Below, one piece after another: positions 10,120 through 20,725 of a DNA stretch of 64,000 nt. A program made the position numbers and the translations under genes. The stretch lies in contig JAHEHL010000009.1 in NCBI GenBank assembly GCA_024644595.1, forward strand, positions 209,512-273,511, read 5' to 3'. Under the pieces are notes generated by a model. It did not search any database. It had not been told where the DNA came from and saw only the letters and a program-made list of their open reading frames with translations. The number at the start of each line of letters is the position of its first letter. The stretch's first letter is position 1. The DNA comes from Porticoccaceae bacterium (lineage in GTDB: Bacteria > Pseudomonadota > Gammaproteobacteria > Pseudomonadales > Porticoccaceae).

Positions 10120-11355
10120 TTACATTTCACCCTGGACCCAGGACTTAATCTTGCTAAACAGACTCGGTCTTGGCCCTTTACCTTTTTCACCATCACTCTG
10201 TCTGCGCTGAGCCTGAGCGCCAAAATGCAGCAGGCCGACACCTGTCGAGTAGATCGGATTGTTGACCACATCCGACAAACCCTTAACGTTAACCGGTGTA
10301 CCAATGCGCACTGGCATATGGAAGATTTCCTCCGCCAGCTCGACCACACCTTCCATTTTTGATGAGCCGCCGGTGAGGACCACACCTGCCGCAATCAATT
10401 CTTCAAAGCCGCTGCGACGCAGTTCCGCCTGAATCAGCGTAAACAGCTCGTCATAACGTGGCTCAACCACCTCGGCGAGGGACTGGCGCGAGAGATCCCG
10501 CGCTTCCCGATCGCCAACACTGGGGACCTTGACGGTCTCTTCCGGACGCGCCAGCTTGGCCAGCGCACAGGCATATTTAATCTTCAGCTCCTCGGCATGA
10601 GGCGTTGGTGTACGCAGCGCCATTGCGATGTCGTTGGTCACCTGGTCACCGGCAATCGGTATGACGCCGGTGTAGCGAATAGCGCCTTCTGTGTAGATGG
10701 CGATATCTGAGGTACCGCCACCGATATCCACCAATGCGACGCCGAGCTGCTTTTCGTCTTCTGTTAGCACTGCCGAGCTGGACGCCAGTTGCTCGAGAAT
10801 AATGTCCTCAACTTCAAGTCCACAGCGACGGATACATTTCTTAATGTTTTGTGCGGCATTAGCGGCACAGGTGACCAGATGCACTTTTGCCTCGAGGCGC
10901 ACACCGGACATGCCGATTGGCTCGTGAACACCTTCCTGGTTGTCGATAATAAATTCCTGCGACAACACATGAAGGATCTCCTGATCTGCCGGTATGGCGA
11001 CGGCGCGAGCCGCATCCAACACTCTGTCCACGTCTAGCTCTTGGACTTCTCGATCGCGAATAGCGACGATGCCATGGGAGTTGAGGCTGCGAATATGACT
11101 GCCGGCAATCCCCGCATAGACCGAGTGAATCGAGCAGCCGGCCATTAACTCAGCCTCTTCAATCGCCCGCTGAATCGAGTTGACGGTGGCTTCAATATTG
11201 ACCACTACACCTTTCTTGAGACCGGATGAGGGGTAGCTGCCGGTGCCGATAATTTCGATCTCACCGCGTTCACCCACCGAGCCGACTATGGCGACGATTT
11301 TCGACGTGCCTATGTCGAGTCCGACGATCATGTTTTCTTCATTTCCACTAGCCAT
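10120..11355 (-). CDS. ftsA: Cell division protein FtsA
   Basis: Actin-like ATPase that tethers FtsZ filaments to the inner membrane. The N-terminal phosphate motif GLDIGTSKI and the second motif DIGGGTSDIAIY are visible, with GGSSKMEG further on. The C-terminal amphipathic membrane-targeting helix (SLFSKIKSWVQGEM) is present. ATG 11355 is preceded by GCGAGGTAAAAGT; the frame opens five codons earlier. Length is 411 residues. It lies between ftsQ and ftsZ as expected. Confidence 0.97.
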   Translation of the reverse strand: MASGNEENMIVGLDIGTSKIVAIVGSVGERGEIEIIGTGSYPSSGLKKGVVVNIEATVNSIQRAIEEAELMAGCSIHSVYAGIAGSHIRSLNSHGIVAIRDREVQELDVDRVLDAARAVAIPADQEILHVLSQEFIIDNQEGVHEPIGMSGVRLEAKVHLVTCAANAAQNIKKCIRRCGLEVEDIILEQLASSSAVLTEDEKQLGVALVDIGGGTSDIAIYTEGAIRYTGVIPIAGDQVTNDIAMALRTPTPHAEELKIKYACALAKLARPEETVKVPSVGDREARDLSRQSLAEVVEPRYDELFTLIQAELRRSGFEELIAAGVVLTGGSSKMEGVVELAEEIFHMPVRIGTPVNVKGLSDVVNNPIYSTGVGLLHFGAQAQRRQSDGEKGKGPRPSLFSKIKSWVQGEM

Positions 11356-11377
11356 ACTTTTACCTCGCAACTCGCTG

Positions 11378-12262
11378 CTATGCCTGAACAGGAGCCGTTG
11401 CTCTCACTTGAATGTTGTAAACCGGGTTGTATATTTTGCTATCCCACTTGCCCTGTCGCTGCACTGCCGCCACAGCACTATCTCGCCACGCTACTGCCAG
11501 TCCATTTGGGTAGCGCAGATCTACTCTGACGATATTTTTCACCTGCTGATTGAGACCGGCAGCCCAGACCAGATTAAAGCGACGAATCCTGTCACTGATC
11601 TGATCACGGCCGATAACCAGTTGCAGACCTGGAGCAGTGTCAATAAACCAGACGCCGACACTGTCACGACGCAGCTCGCTGATCTTAAGTCCAGTGGGCA
11701 CCAGCAGTTCAGCCATCAGCTGATAATTTTTCATCATCTCTCGCGAAGTGCCGGTGTCGGCACGCAGCACAGGCAGAGCACTGAGTTGACTGTTGTTTTC
11801 GATCAGCAATTCTTCTCCGAGACGGTTGAGAAAGCCCTGCTCTCCCCAGCGTGCAATCGGCACCTCTTCAGTGACTTCAACTTTTAGAATTGATGGCCAC
11901 TCGCGGCGCAGATTGACTTCGGCAACCCAGGGATGGGCGCGCAGCACCTTGGTGAGGCGGGCCAGGTCGATGCTTAAAAAGCCTCCATCCAGTTCACCGG
12001 CCACCAGATCGCTGATGTCAGTGGGCTGGAGAAACGTAAAGTCGCCACCGATCATGACATTGGTCAGGGGCTTATCAATCTGCTGGTAGAGCAGCGTGCC
12101 GCCGTAGCCGACAATTACCAACACCGCGACCAGCATAAGCCGCGCAATATGATTGGCGGCCGCGGTCATCATCGATTCGGAACCTTGGCTTTTTTGCGGC
12201 CGCTTGGCAGCGGGTTTGTAGCCACGAGACGATTTGTTGCGATTCAGCTCTGTTGCAGCCAT
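11378..12262 (-). CDS. ftsQ: Cell division protein FtsQ
   Basis: Bitopic inner-membrane protein that links early and late divisome proteins through the FtsQBL complex. It has a basic cytoplasmic N-terminus, a single membrane helix near residues 37-56, then a POTRA domain (FLQPTDISDLV...GGFLSIDLARL) and the beta domain with WPSILKVEVTEEVPIARW. Length is 294 residues. Its ATG overlaps the ddl stop by one base, so translational coupling is likely. Confidence 0.94.
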   Translation of the reverse strand: MAATELNRNKSSRGYKPAAKRPQKSQGSESMMTAAANHIARLMLVAVLVIVGYGGTLLYQQIDKPLTNVMIGGDFTFLQPTDISDLVAGELDGGFLSIDLARLTKVLRAHPWVAEVNLRREWPSILKVEVTEEVPIARWGEQGFLNRLGEELLIENNSQLSALPVLRADTGTSREMMKNYQLMAELLVPTGLKISELRRDSVGVWFIDTAPGLQLVIGRDQISDRIRRFNLVWAAGLNQQVKNIVRVDLRYPNGLAVAWRDSAVAAVQRQGKWDSKIYNPVYNIQVRATAPVQA

Positions 12263-13173
12263 TACAGCGCCCCCCGCAAGATGGTCTCGACCAGTTGATC
12301 AAAGCTCAATCCGGCCGCTTTCGCCGCCATGGGCACCAAACTGTGGCTGGTCATGCCAGGCACTGTGTTGACTTCGAGCAGCTGGAACTGGCCAGCGCGA
12401 TCAACCATCACATCGACTCGCCCCCAGCCGCGACAGCCGACCGAGTCAAAGGCTTTCAGACACAGCGTCTGCAGCTCCTGCTCGCGGGACGCAGACAGCT
12501 CGCTGGGGCAGAGATACTGGGTCTGGTCGGAAAAATACTTGGCCTGGTAATCATAGAACTCGGCATTCGATTCAATGCGAATGGACGGCAATATCTGACC
12601 CTGCACGATGGCGACAGTGTATTCAGGACCTGGCAACAAAGGTTCGGCAATCACCGAGGTGTTATACCGAGACGCGTCCGCCCAGGCAGCCTGCAATTTT
12701 TCAGCGCTCTGAGCGCGGCTCATACCAATACTCGAGCCTTCAGCGGCAGGCTTGACCATCACCTGGCCGCCCAGTCGCTGGAGTTCTGCTGCCCAGTCCG
12801 AGTCAGCCGTGAGCAGCGCAAAGTCGGCAGTCGGCAAACCTATGCCCCGCCACATCTGCTTGCAACGCAATTTGTCCATTGCCAACGCAGACGCCAGCAC
12901 TCCACTGCCGGTATAGGGCAAGTTGAGATATTCCAGTGCTCCCTGCAAGGTGCCGTCTTCACCGCCGGGACCATGCAGTGCGATGAAGACTCGATCGAGC
13001 TGATAACCGGGCAGCGACTGCAACAGGTTTTCACCTGCGTCAATAGCGACTACATCAATACCGAGATTGAGCAGTGCCTGATGCACAGCTTCGCCGCTCA
13101 TCAGCGAGACTTCTCGCTCGGATGAGCTGCCGCCATAGAGCAGACCGACGCGACCGAATTCAGAGTGACTCAT
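12262..13173 (-). CDS. ddl: D-alanine--D-alanine ligase
   Basis: ATP-grasp enzyme making the D-Ala-D-Ala dipeptide for peptidoglycan. N-terminal [14 protein letters not shown], the [12 protein letters not shown] motif, [14 protein letters not shown] and the C-terminal [10 protein letters not shown] with metal and ATP ligands are all present. The 303-residue length fits the DdlB type found in dcw clusters. It overlaps murC by 4 bases and ftsQ by 1 base. Confidence 0.97.
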   Translation of the reverse strand: MSHSEFGRVGLLYGGSSSEREVSLMSGEAVHQALLNLGIDVVAIDAGENLLQSLPGYQLDRVFIALHGPGGEDGTLQGALEYLNLPYTGSGVLASALAMDKLRCKQMWRGIGLPTADFALLTADSDWAAELQRLGGQVMVKPAAEGSSIGMSRAQSAEKLQAAWADASRYNTSVIAEPLLPGPEYTVAIVQGQILPSIRIESNAEFYDYQAKYFSDQTQYLCPSELSASREQELQTLCLKAFDSVGCRGWGRVDVMVDRAGQFQLLEVNTVPGMTSHSLVPMAAKAAGLSFDQLVETILRGAL

Positions 13174-14639
13174 GGCGCCACCTCCAAATCGGAGCCGCTG
13201 CGCGCTTCAACAGCAACACCCAAACCCCCTTCGGCGAGCAGAGCAACCAGTTTGCTGACGCTGCCGGCGCCCTGGGTAATCACCAGATCATTGTCCTGAG
13301 CCAGCTCATTGAGCAGTGCTGGAACTTCTTCGATGCTTTCAGCGTAAATGGGGTCTACCGCACCGCGCTGACGAATGCTGCCACAGAGGTTTTTACTGGT
13401 GGCACCCGCAATTTCATCTTCCCCGGCCGGGTAGACCGACAACACAATCAACACGTCGACCTCGGCCAGGACTTTGACAAAGTCTTCATAGAGATCGCGT
13501 GTGCGGGTATAGCGATGAGGCTGGAAGACCATTACCAGCCTTCGGTTCGGCCAGCCGGCGCGCACAGCGTCGACAGTGGCTTTAATTTCGGTGGGGTGAT
13601 GACCGTAATCATCGACGAGCATCGCGCTGCCGCCAGTGACTAGCTGATACTCGCCGTAGATTTCAAAGCGTCGCCCAACACCAGCAAATCCACTTAGGCC
13701 TTCAATAATGGCGCTATCGGAAATGCCCTCATCACTTGCCACGGCAATCGCAGCTGCTGCGTTAAGGGCATTGTGACGGCCAGGGATATTCAAGCTGATC
13801 TGCAGCGATGGAAGTCCGTCCGGGCGATCGATCACAAAGTCGCTGTGGCGGGTCTCGACTTCAAGGTCGCGAATTCGGTAGGCGGCATCATCGCTGAAGC
13901 CATAGGTGAGCAGTGGTCTCGCCACATCGACCAACAACTCGCGAATCACATCATCGTCGATACACATCACCGCCAGTCCGTAGAACGGCAGATTGTGTAA
14001 GAACTCGATATAGGTTTTGGTCAGACGGCTAAAGTCGAAATCATAGGTCTCCATATGATCCGCTTCAATATTGGTCACCACGGCTACCATTGGCTGCAAA
14101 TGCAGGAATGATGCATCGCTCTCATCGGCTTCGGCTACCAGATAACGGCTGCCGCCGAGTTTGGCATTGGTACCGGCGCTGTTGACACGACCACCGACAA
14201 CAAAGGTGGGATCGCGCCCGCCGGCAGCAAAAATAGCAGTGATCAAACTGGTCGTAGTGGTCTTGCCATGGGTTCCGGCGACGGCAATGCCATGGCGGTA
14301 GCGCATCAGTTCGGCGAGCATCTCGGCGCGGCGGACAACCGGTATTCCCTGTTCTCGCGCAGCGGCGATTTCCGGATTTTCCAGCGTCACTGCTGAGGAT
14401 TTCACCACAACATGGGCACCGATAATATTGTCTTTGCTGTGGCCGATAAATACCTTGGCGCCGGCATCGGTCAGACGCTGAATGCTGGGGCCGTGGTTGA
14501 GATCGGATCCGGATATGTCATAACCCTGATTGAGCAGCACTTCGGCAATGCCACACATACCACTGCCGCCAATGCCGACAAAATGAATACGGCGGATGCG
14601 GCGCATCTCAGGGGGCTGGAAGTACGTATTAGTGCTCAT
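13170..14639 (-). CDS. murC: UDP-N-acetylmuramate--L-alanine ligase MurC
   Basis: Adds L-Ala to UDP-MurNAc. The Rossmann [12 protein letters not shown] motif is near the N-terminus and the ATP loop is [12 protein letters not shown] 14639 ([14 protein letters not shown]) follows GGAGGAAGCGA and gives 489 residues; the frame opens 14 codons earlier inside murG. Bases 14629-14639 are shared with the end of murG. Confidence 0.96.
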   Translation of the reverse strand: MSTNTYFQPPEMRRIRRIHFVGIGGSGMCGIAEVLLNQGYDISGSDLNHGPSIQRLTDAGAKVFIGHSKDNIIGAHVVVKSSAVTLENPEIAAAREQGIPVVRRAEMLAELMRYRHGIAVAGTHGKTTTTSLITAIFAAGGRDPTFVVGGRVNSAGTNAKLGGSRYLVAEADESDASFLHLQPMVAVVTNIEADHMETYDFDFSRLTKTYIEFLHNLPFYGLAVMCIDDDVIRELLVDVARPLLTYGFSDDAAYRIRDLEVETRHSDFVIDRPDGLPSLQISLNIPGRHNALNAAAAIAVASDEGISDSAIIEGLSGFAGVGRRFEIYGEYQLVTGGSAMLVDDYGHHPTEIKATVDAVRAGWPNRRLVMVFQPHRYTRTRDLYEDFVKVLAEVDVLIVLSVYPAGEDEIAGATSKNLCGSIRQRGAVDPIYAESIEEVPALLNELAQDNDLVITQGAGSVSKLVALLAEGGLGVAVEARSGSDLEVAP

Positions 14640-15717
14640 TCGCTTCCTCCAGACAGACCGTGGCGACGCGTTCAGCGGCACCGGTTTTGGCCAGTTCTCG
14701 GGCCCGCATAGCCATTTTCAGGCGCTGTTCAGCGTCGCTGCAAAGGGCCTGAATATGCTCGGCGAGCAATGCTGCATTGAGATCCCGTTGAGCCAACATC
14801 CGCGCCGCGCCCTGATCAACCAGTAGTTGTCCGTTCACAGTCTGGTGATCATCGATGGCATGGGGAAACGGAATCAGCAGCGAGCCAAGACCAGCACAGG
14901 TCAACTCAGCCACGGTGAGTGCACCGGCACGGCAGATGGCAAAATCTGCCCAACCATAAGCCTCATCCATCTCGGCAATAAAGGGGACGACCTCTGCACT
15001 GACCTCAGCTGACCTGTACAGCGCCTGGGTCTCGACCAAATGGTGTGCGCCGGTCTGATGCCAAACCTGTGGACGCTGGTCAGGCTCAAGCAGCGCCAGT
15101 GCTGCAGGAAGTATCTGATTAATTGCCAGTGCTCCACGGCTGCCGCCCAGCACTAACAGTCGCGGCGCGCCCTCACGGCCAGCGAAACGCTGTTGCGGCA
15201 GAGGCAGGTTGGCAATCGCTGGGCGCACCGGGTTGCCACACCATTCGCCATGCTTGAATACGTCAGGGAAGCCTTGCATCACACGACGGGCAGTGCGGGC
15301 AAGTATTTTGTTGGTCGTGCCGGCGACCGAGTTTTGCTCGTGGATGACAACCGGAATACCTTTAAGGCGGGCCGCGACGGCACCAGGACCCGAGGCAAAG
15401 CCGCCCATGCCGAGTACAACCTGCGGCTGAAAATCAGCGATTATCGCCAGCGCCTGACGGATCGAACGCCACAACAACAGGGGTGCTTTGATCAGTGCGC
15501 TGAGTCCGCGACCACGAATGCCTTCGATATCCAGACAATGCAGTGTGATGCCTGCTGCGGGTACCAGTTCGTATTCAATTCCACGCTGGGTGCCGAGCCA
15601 TGAGACTGCGGTATTCGCCGCGCGCAGACGTTCAGCCACGGCCAGAGCAGGGAACACATGACCGCCGGTACCACCGGCCATAATCATCACCCGGTGCGGC
15701 GCGTTATCAATCGGCAT
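14629..15717 (-). CDS. murG: UDP-N-acetylglucosamine transferase MurG
   Basis: Peripheral membrane GT28 glycosyltransferase converting lipid I to lipid II. The [14 protein letters not shown] motif is at the N-terminus, with [14 protein letters not shown] and the donor-site segments [11 protein letters not shown] and [10 protein letters not shown]. The start is uncertain: ATG 15717 is preferred (362 residues) and lies inside ftsW. A GTG at 15735 and an ATG just before MAGGTGGH are alternatives. Function is certain, the exact N-terminus less so. Confidence 0.95.
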   Translation of the reverse strand: MPIDNAPHRVMIMAGGTGGHVFPALAVAERLRAANTAVSWLGTQRGIEYELVPAAGITLHCLDIEGIRGRGLSALIKAPLLLWRSIRQALAIIADFQPQVVLGMGGFASGPGAVAARLKGIPVVIHEQNSVAGTTNKILARTARRVMQGFPDVFKHGEWCGNPVRPAIANLPLPQQRFAGREGAPRLLVLGGSRGALAINQILPAALALLEPDQRPQVWHQTGAHHLVETQALYRSAEVSAEVVPFIAEMDEAYGWADFAICRAGALTVAELTCAGLGSLLIPFPHAIDDHQTVNGQLLVDQGAARMLAQRDLNAALLAEHIQALCSDAEQRLKMAMRARELAKTGAAERVATVCLEEANEH

Positions 15718-15724
15718 CTGGCGA

Positions 15725-16903
15725 TCAACGACCACGACGGACCCTCCTCACAACCTGTGTATCCGGATGTAGCTCGTGACCAATACGCAGCATCATGCCG
15801 ACCATGGCGCAGGTCACCATCAGGCTGCTGCCGCCGTAACTCACAAACGGGAGAGTTAGACCTTTGGTGGGCAGGAACCCAGCATTTACACCCAGATTGA
15901 TCAATGTCTGACCACTGATCAAACAGCCAAAGCCAAGCAGGACAAAAGCGCCGTACCAATAACCTTGTGTGATGGCTTGCTTACTGAGTGCAAAAATTCG
16001 CTGAACCAGCAGCACATAGAGTCCCAACAGGCACAGCACACCGACAAAACCAAATTCTTCGGCAAAAATAGCGAACACAAAGTCGGTGTGCGCTTCGGGC
16101 AAATAGAGCATTTTCTGCACAGACTGACCGAGGCCGACGCCAAACCATTCTCCGCGACCAAATGCGATCAGGGACTGGGTCAGCTGATAACCGGAATTGA
16201 ACTGATCTGACCAGGGGTCGAGAAAAGTGCTCAGACGCGCCATGCGATACGGCTCAGCTTCAGCAAACAGTACTAATATCGCGCTTCCCACGAGGACCAG
16301 GGCGAGGTAGTGCCAGAGCCGGATACCAGAGAGGAACAGCATCGCCATAAAGGTGCAGGCCAGCACCACCACTGAGCCGAAGTCCGGCTCCATTAACAAC
16401 AAAAACAACGGCACCATCAAAACGCCTAGCGGTAGCGCCCAGTCTCGCCAGTTATCGCCAAAACCTTCGCGATGCCGGGCAAAGTAGCTGGCCATAAACA
16501 CCACAGTGGCAACTTTGGCGAGCTCCGAAACCTGCAGTGTCATGCCACCCAGATTGAGCCAGCGACGGCTGCCGTTAACTTCTCGCCCAATCCCTGGAAT
16601 CAACACCACAACTAACAGCAAGACTGCTAACAACATCCACAGCCGGTTATAGCGCGACCAAACTGTCACGGGAGTGAAGAAAGTCACCGCCATTGCCGAT
16701 AGCGCAATCACCAGATAAGCGGCGTGGCGTTTGAGAAAATAAAATTCATTGTTGTACTGGTGCTCGGCATAGCTGAACGAGGCAGAGGCGACCATAGTCA
16801 GGCCGACTGACATCAGCGCCAGCACTGCGACCAACATCAGGCTGTCAATTCGCCAGCTGCTGCGCTGAGAGCCATAGAAATTGAGCGGGAGGGTCATAAT
16901 CAT
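15725..16903 (-). CDS. ftsW: Septal peptidoglycan polymerase FtsW
   Basis: SEDS-family lipid II polymerase that works with FtsI at the septum. The 392-residue protein is a string of about ten hydrophobic helices with NGSRRWLNLGGMTLQVSELAK and the C-terminal LPFVSYGGSSL motif of the family. It begins with ATGA shared with the murD stop (4-base overlap) and ends inside the start of murG. Confidence 0.96.
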   Translation of the reverse strand: MIMTLPLNFYGSQRSSWRIDSLMLVAVLALMSVGLTMVASASFSYAEHQYNNEFYFLKRHAAYLVIALSAMAVTFFTPVTVWSRYNRLWMLLAVLLLVVVLIPGIGREVNGSRRWLNLGGMTLQVSELAKVATVVFMASYFARHREGFGDNWRDWALPLGVLMVPLFLLLMEPDFGSVVVLACTFMAMLFLSGIRLWHYLALVLVGSAILVLFAEAEPYRMARLSTFLDPWSDQFNSGYQLTQSLIAFGRGEWFGVGLGQSVQKMLYLPEAHTDFVFAIFAEEFGFVGVLCLLGLYVLLVQRIFALSKQAITQGYWYGAFVLLGFGCLISGQTLINLGVNAGFLPTKGLTLPFVSYGGSSLMVTCAMVGMMLRIGHELHPDTQVVRRVRRGR

Positions 16904-18252
16904 GCTGCCACCCCCATTACTGCATTCTTGAAGCAGCGGCCGCGGTGTTCAAACCCAGAGAACATATCAAAGCTGGCACAGGCCGGAGACAACAACACAA
17001 TATCCCCGGGTTCGGCGGCAGCGCGAGCACCTTCAACAGCACTCTGCAGAGAGTCGAATCGCTGCACGGGCACTGTGCCATTTAGTGCCGCCGCAATCAG
17101 TTCAGCGTCTTGGCCAAACAGGGCTGCCAGCTTAACGTACTGCCCAATTGGCGCTCTGAGATCGGAGAAATCCTGCCCTTTGCCCTGACCGCCGGCAATC
17201 AGAATCAAACGCGCGCGATCCGCTTCACCGAAGCCATTAATTGCCGCAACAGTGGCGCCGACGTTGGTGCCTTTAGAATCATCGATATAGGTGACCTGTT
17301 CCAGGGTAGCAACAGTCTCACAGCGATGGGGCAGTCCTTTAAAGCGCTTCAGTGTCTCGAGCATAGCGTTCATATCGAGGCCGGCAGCCTGACCCAGCGC
17401 CAGCGCTGCCAGCGCATTGGCGAGGTTGTGACGACCTTTTATCGCCACATCAGCACAGCGCATTAATGGCTGAAGCCCATAGGCGAGCCAGCTTTCGCCA
17501 TCTTCTTCGAGCACGCCAAAACTGCCCAGATCGGGCTTATTGAGTCCAAAGTTGCAGAGTTTTACGCCGACTGATAACAGCGGATTAGTCAGCGGGTCCT
17601 GGCGATTAAAAATCACCTGGCTGGCACCACGGAAGATACGGTGTTTGGCGGCATGGTATTGCTGCAAGCCTGCGTAGCGATCCATGTGATCGGGGCTGAT
17701 ATTCAACAGGGCGGCGATAGCGCCACGAGTATCGCTGACCAGTTCAAGCTGAAAACTGGAGAGCTCAATCACATAGAGCTGATTGCGAACATCGAGCAGG
17801 TCAAGCATCGGGGTACCCAAATTGCCACCCACGCCCACTGTCAGACCGCTGGCTTCTGCCATCTCGCCCACCAGCTGGGTGACCGTGCTTTTACCATTGG
17901 AGCCTGTAATCACTATCACCGGCGCATCGGCGTGCTCGAGGAACAACTCGACATCGCCGTGCAATGTAACGCCCTTTTCGCGGGCGGCAACCAGTGCCGG
18001 CTCGTCGAGCGAGATACCTGGACTGACCACAACGTTAGTAAAATCGAGCAACAGATCTTCAGCAAACGGACCGAGTACCACAGGGACACCTGGGTACTGC
18101 TGGCGCACTTCATCGAGGCGCGGCGGTTCTCTGCGGCTGTCAGCAAAAACAAATGACTTGCCCTGAGATGACAAAAATCGCGCAGCAGACAACCCCGTGG
18201 CACCCATGCCCAGGATAGCTGTTTTGCGATTAGTCGCGATTAAATCTGTCAT
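16900..18252 (-). CDS. murD: UDP-N-acetylmuramoyl-L-alanine--D-glutamate ligase MurD
   Basis: Adds D-Glu to UDP-MurNAc-L-Ala. Motifs: GMGATGLSAARFL at the N-terminus, the ATP loop GSNGKSTVTQL, ISPDHMDRY, GRHNLANALAA and YIDDSKGTNVGAT. Length is 450 residues. It sits between mraY (35 bases upstream) and ftsW (4-base overlap). Confidence 0.97.
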   Translation of the reverse strand: MTDLIATNRKTAILGMGATGLSAARFLSSQGKSFVFADSRREPPRLDEVRQQYPGVPVVLGPFAEDLLLDFTNVVVSPGISLDEPALVAAREKGVTLHGDVELFLEHADAPVIVITGSNGKSTVTQLVGEMAEASGLTVGVGGNLGTPMLDLLDVRNQLYVIELSSFQLELVSDTRGAIAALLNISPDHMDRYAGLQQYHAAKHRIFRGASQVIFNRQDPLTNPLLSVGVKLCNFGLNKPDLGSFGVLEEDGESWLAYGLQPLMRCADVAIKGRHNLANALAALALGQAAGLDMNAMLETLKRFKGLPHRCETVATLEQVTYIDDSKGTNVGATVAAINGFGEADRARLILIAGGQGKGQDFSDLRAPIGQYVKLAALFGQDAELIAAALNGTVPVQRFDSLQSAVEGARAAAEPGDIVLLSPACASFDMFSGFEHRGRCFKNAVMGVAA

Positions 18253-18287
18253 CGTCAGTTATAACTCTCGTTGTAAATCGTTGGTGC

Positions 18288-19370
18288 TTATCTCAGTTTC
18301 AGCGTGGCCAGGCCAATCAGCACCAATACCACGGTAATAATCCAGAAACGCACAATCACGCGCGGTTCCGGCCAGCCTTTTAATTCGTAGTGATGGTGCA
18401 ATGGCGCCATGCGAAAAATCCGTTTGCCGGTCAGTTTGAAAGAGGCGACCTGCAGAATGACCGAAACGGTTTCGATGACGAAGACGCCGCCCATGACCGC
18501 CAGCACAATTTCCTGTCTGATGATCACAGCAATCACACCCAGTGCCGCACCCAGCGCCAGAGAACCCACATCACCCATAAACACCATGGCGGGATAGGTG
18601 TTGAACCACAAAAAGCCGAGCCCGGCACCACAGAGTGCGCAGGTGAAAATAAGCAACTCACCGGCACCGCTGATATACGGTATATGTAAATAAGAGGCGA
18701 ACTGATAATTACCGGTCAGATAGGCCATCAACCCCAACGCACCGCCCACCAGAACCGTGGGCAGTATCGCCAGACCGTCGAGACCATCGGTGAGGTTGAC
18801 CGCATTACTGGTACCGACAATAACGAAGTAGGCAAACAGGATATAAAGCGGCCCCAGATTGAGGGCGACATTTTTAAAGAACGGCACAATCAGAGCCAGC
18901 TCGGAGGATGAGTTTGCACTGTTGAACAGGTACACCGCGGCAATTAGCCCAAACAGCGACTGCCAAAAATATTTCCACCGCGCAGGCAGGCCGCGTGGGT
19001 TTTTCTGCACAACTTTGCGGTAGTCATCAACCCAGCCGATCAAACCAAAACTAAACGTCACGCCAAGAACAACCCAGACGTAGTGATTTTCCAGATTGGA
19101 CCAGAGCAATGTACTGATAAACATCGCCAGTAAAATTAAGGCACCACCCATGGTCGGCGTTCCGGCTTTGCTCAGATGGCTCTGTGGCCCGTCACTGCGA
19201 ATCGCCTGCCCCATCTGCAGACTATTGAGCAGAGCAATCACTCGCGGTCCCAGTATCCAGCAGATCGTCAGCGCAGTAATCACCGAAAAAATTCCGCGCA
19301 AGGTGAGATAATTCACCACAGAGAACGGGCTGTAAAATTGACTCAGATAATCAGCTAGCCATAACAACAT
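18288..19370 (-). CDS. mraY: Phospho-N-acetylmuramoyl-pentapeptide transferase MraY
   Basis: Ten-helix membrane enzyme that makes lipid I from UDP-MurNAc-pentapeptide and undecaprenyl phosphate. The aspartate-rich motifs are present: [24 protein letters not shown] and the [11 protein letters not shown] segment, plus the cytoplasmic [13 protein letters not shown] loop. Length 360 is exactly typical. Its ATG overlaps the murF stop by one base. Confidence 0.98.
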   Translation of the reverse strand: MLLWLADYLSQFYSPFSVVNYLTLRGIFSVITALTICWILGPRVIALLNSLQMGQAIRSDGPQSHLSKAGTPTMGGALILLAMFISTLLWSNLENHYVWVVLGVTFSFGLIGWVDDYRKVVQKNPRGLPARWKYFWQSLFGLIAAVYLFNSANSSSELALIVPFFKNVALNLGPLYILFAYFVIVGTSNAVNLTDGLDGLAILPTVLVGGALGLMAYLTGNYQFASYLHIPYISGAGELLIFTCALCGAGLGFLWFNTYPAMVFMGDVGSLALGAALGVIAVIIRQEIVLAVMGGVFVIETVSVILQVASFKLTGKRIFRMAPLHHHYELKGWPEPRVIVRFWIITVVLVLIGLATLKLR

Positions 19371-20725
19371 CAGACATTCTCCGCCAGTAACATGTCGACC
19401 ACGAGGTCCATTTTTGAACTGCGCGATCCCTTGACCAACAAGGTCAGATCACCACGCTCAATCTCACCCAACAGGGGGATTTTTAAACTTTCCAGATCAG
19501 CAAAATGCAGACCGTTGAATGCGCTGCTAGCCTTGGCACTCAAGCGACCAACTGTATAAAGCTGGTCAATGCCGAGGCTCAGTGCATATTCGCCAACGTC
19601 GGTGTGGAGCTGTTCCGCATCGGCACCCAACTCAGCCATATCACCCAATACCATCACCCGGCGGCCGGCGCTATTGGCCAGCACATCAATGGCGGCACGC
19701 ACCGATGCGGGGCTGGCGTTATAGCTGTCATCAATAATTTTTCCACCCTGACGAAGGGCTTTAATCTGCATACGGCGGGCGGGTGTCTGCGCCGTTTCCA
19801 GCCCGGCAACAATATGTTTGATCGACGCACCGGCAGCCAGGGCACAGGCTGCTGCGGCAAGCGCATTAGCGACCATATGCTGACCTGGACTGGTCAGTAC
19901 CACCGCTGCACTGCCGGCGCTGGTGTGCAGAGTAAATCTGTAGCAACCACTCTCCATCAATTGCATATCGGCGGCACTGACATCGGCACTGCTGTCATTG
20001 AGAGAGAAAGTGATGCAGTTGCGACCGCCAATCAGTTCGCGCCACTGTGGCAGCCAGCTCTGGTCCAGATTGACCACTGCCGTGCCGGCTCTGTCCAGGC
20101 CAGAGTAGATTTCGCCCTTGGCGGCAGCAACACCCTGAATAGAACCAAAACCTTCGAGATGTGCCGGCTGAACATTGTTGATCAACGCAATATGCGGCCT
20201 GGCGATCGAACACAGATAGCTGATCTCACCGGGACCGCTGGCACCCATCTCGATAACGGCAAAATCGACATCATCCTGCATAGCCAAAAGCGTTAACGGC
20301 ACACCGATATGATTATTGAAGTTGCCGCTGGTGGCATGTACCGAACCGAGATTGCCAAGGATTGAACGTATCAGTTCTTTTACCGAGGTTTTGCCGGTAC
20401 TGCCGGTGATGGCAATCATGGTGCCCGTAAAACCATCGCGCTGGAGTTGCGCAAGCTGGCCGAGAGCCAGGGTCGTATCCTCGACTACCCACTGGGGCAG
20501 AGGAAGATCGGTATCGGGTTTAGACACCACCAGGCCACAGGCCCTCTCAGCCACGTGAGAGAGAAAATCATGGCCATCCATTCGCTCGCCTACCAGTGCG
20601 ACAAACAGCTCGCCGGCAGCGATATTGCGGCTATCGGTAGAGACCGAATTAAATTCACAATCGGGGTTGAGCAGGGTTCCACCAAAGCGGATCGCGGCGT
20701 CAGTCAGGCGCAGTTCGCTGATCAT
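19370..20725 (-). CDS. murF: UDP-MurNAc-tripeptide--D-Ala-D-Ala ligase MurF
   Basis: Completes the cytoplasmic pentapeptide precursor by adding D-Ala-D-Ala. The ATP loop is [36 protein letters not shown] and [14 protein letters not shown] are characteristic of MurF. Length is 451 residues. It overlaps murE by 4 bases upstream and mraY by 1 base downstream. Confidence 0.97.
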   Translation of the reverse strand: MISELRLTDAAIRFGGTLLNPDCEFNSVSTDSRNIAAGELFVALVGERMDGHDFLSHVAERACGLVVSKPDTDLPLPQWVVEDTTLALGQLAQLQRDGFTGTMIAITGSTGKTSVKELIRSILGNLGSVHATSGNFNNHIGVPLTLLAMQDDVDFAVIEMGASGPGEISYLCSIARPHIALINNVQPAHLEGFGSIQGVAAAKGEIYSGLDRAGTAVVNLDQSWLPQWRELIGGRNCITFSLNDSSADVSAADMQLMESGCYRFTLHTSAGSAAVVLTSPGQHMVANALAAAACALAAGASIKHIVAGLETAQTPARRMQIKALRQGGKIIDDSYNASPASVRAAIDVLANSAGRRVMVLGDMAELGADAEQLHTDVGEYALSLGIDQLYTVGRLSAKASSAFNGLHFADLESLKIPLLGEIERGDLTLLVKGSRSSKMDLVVDMLLAENV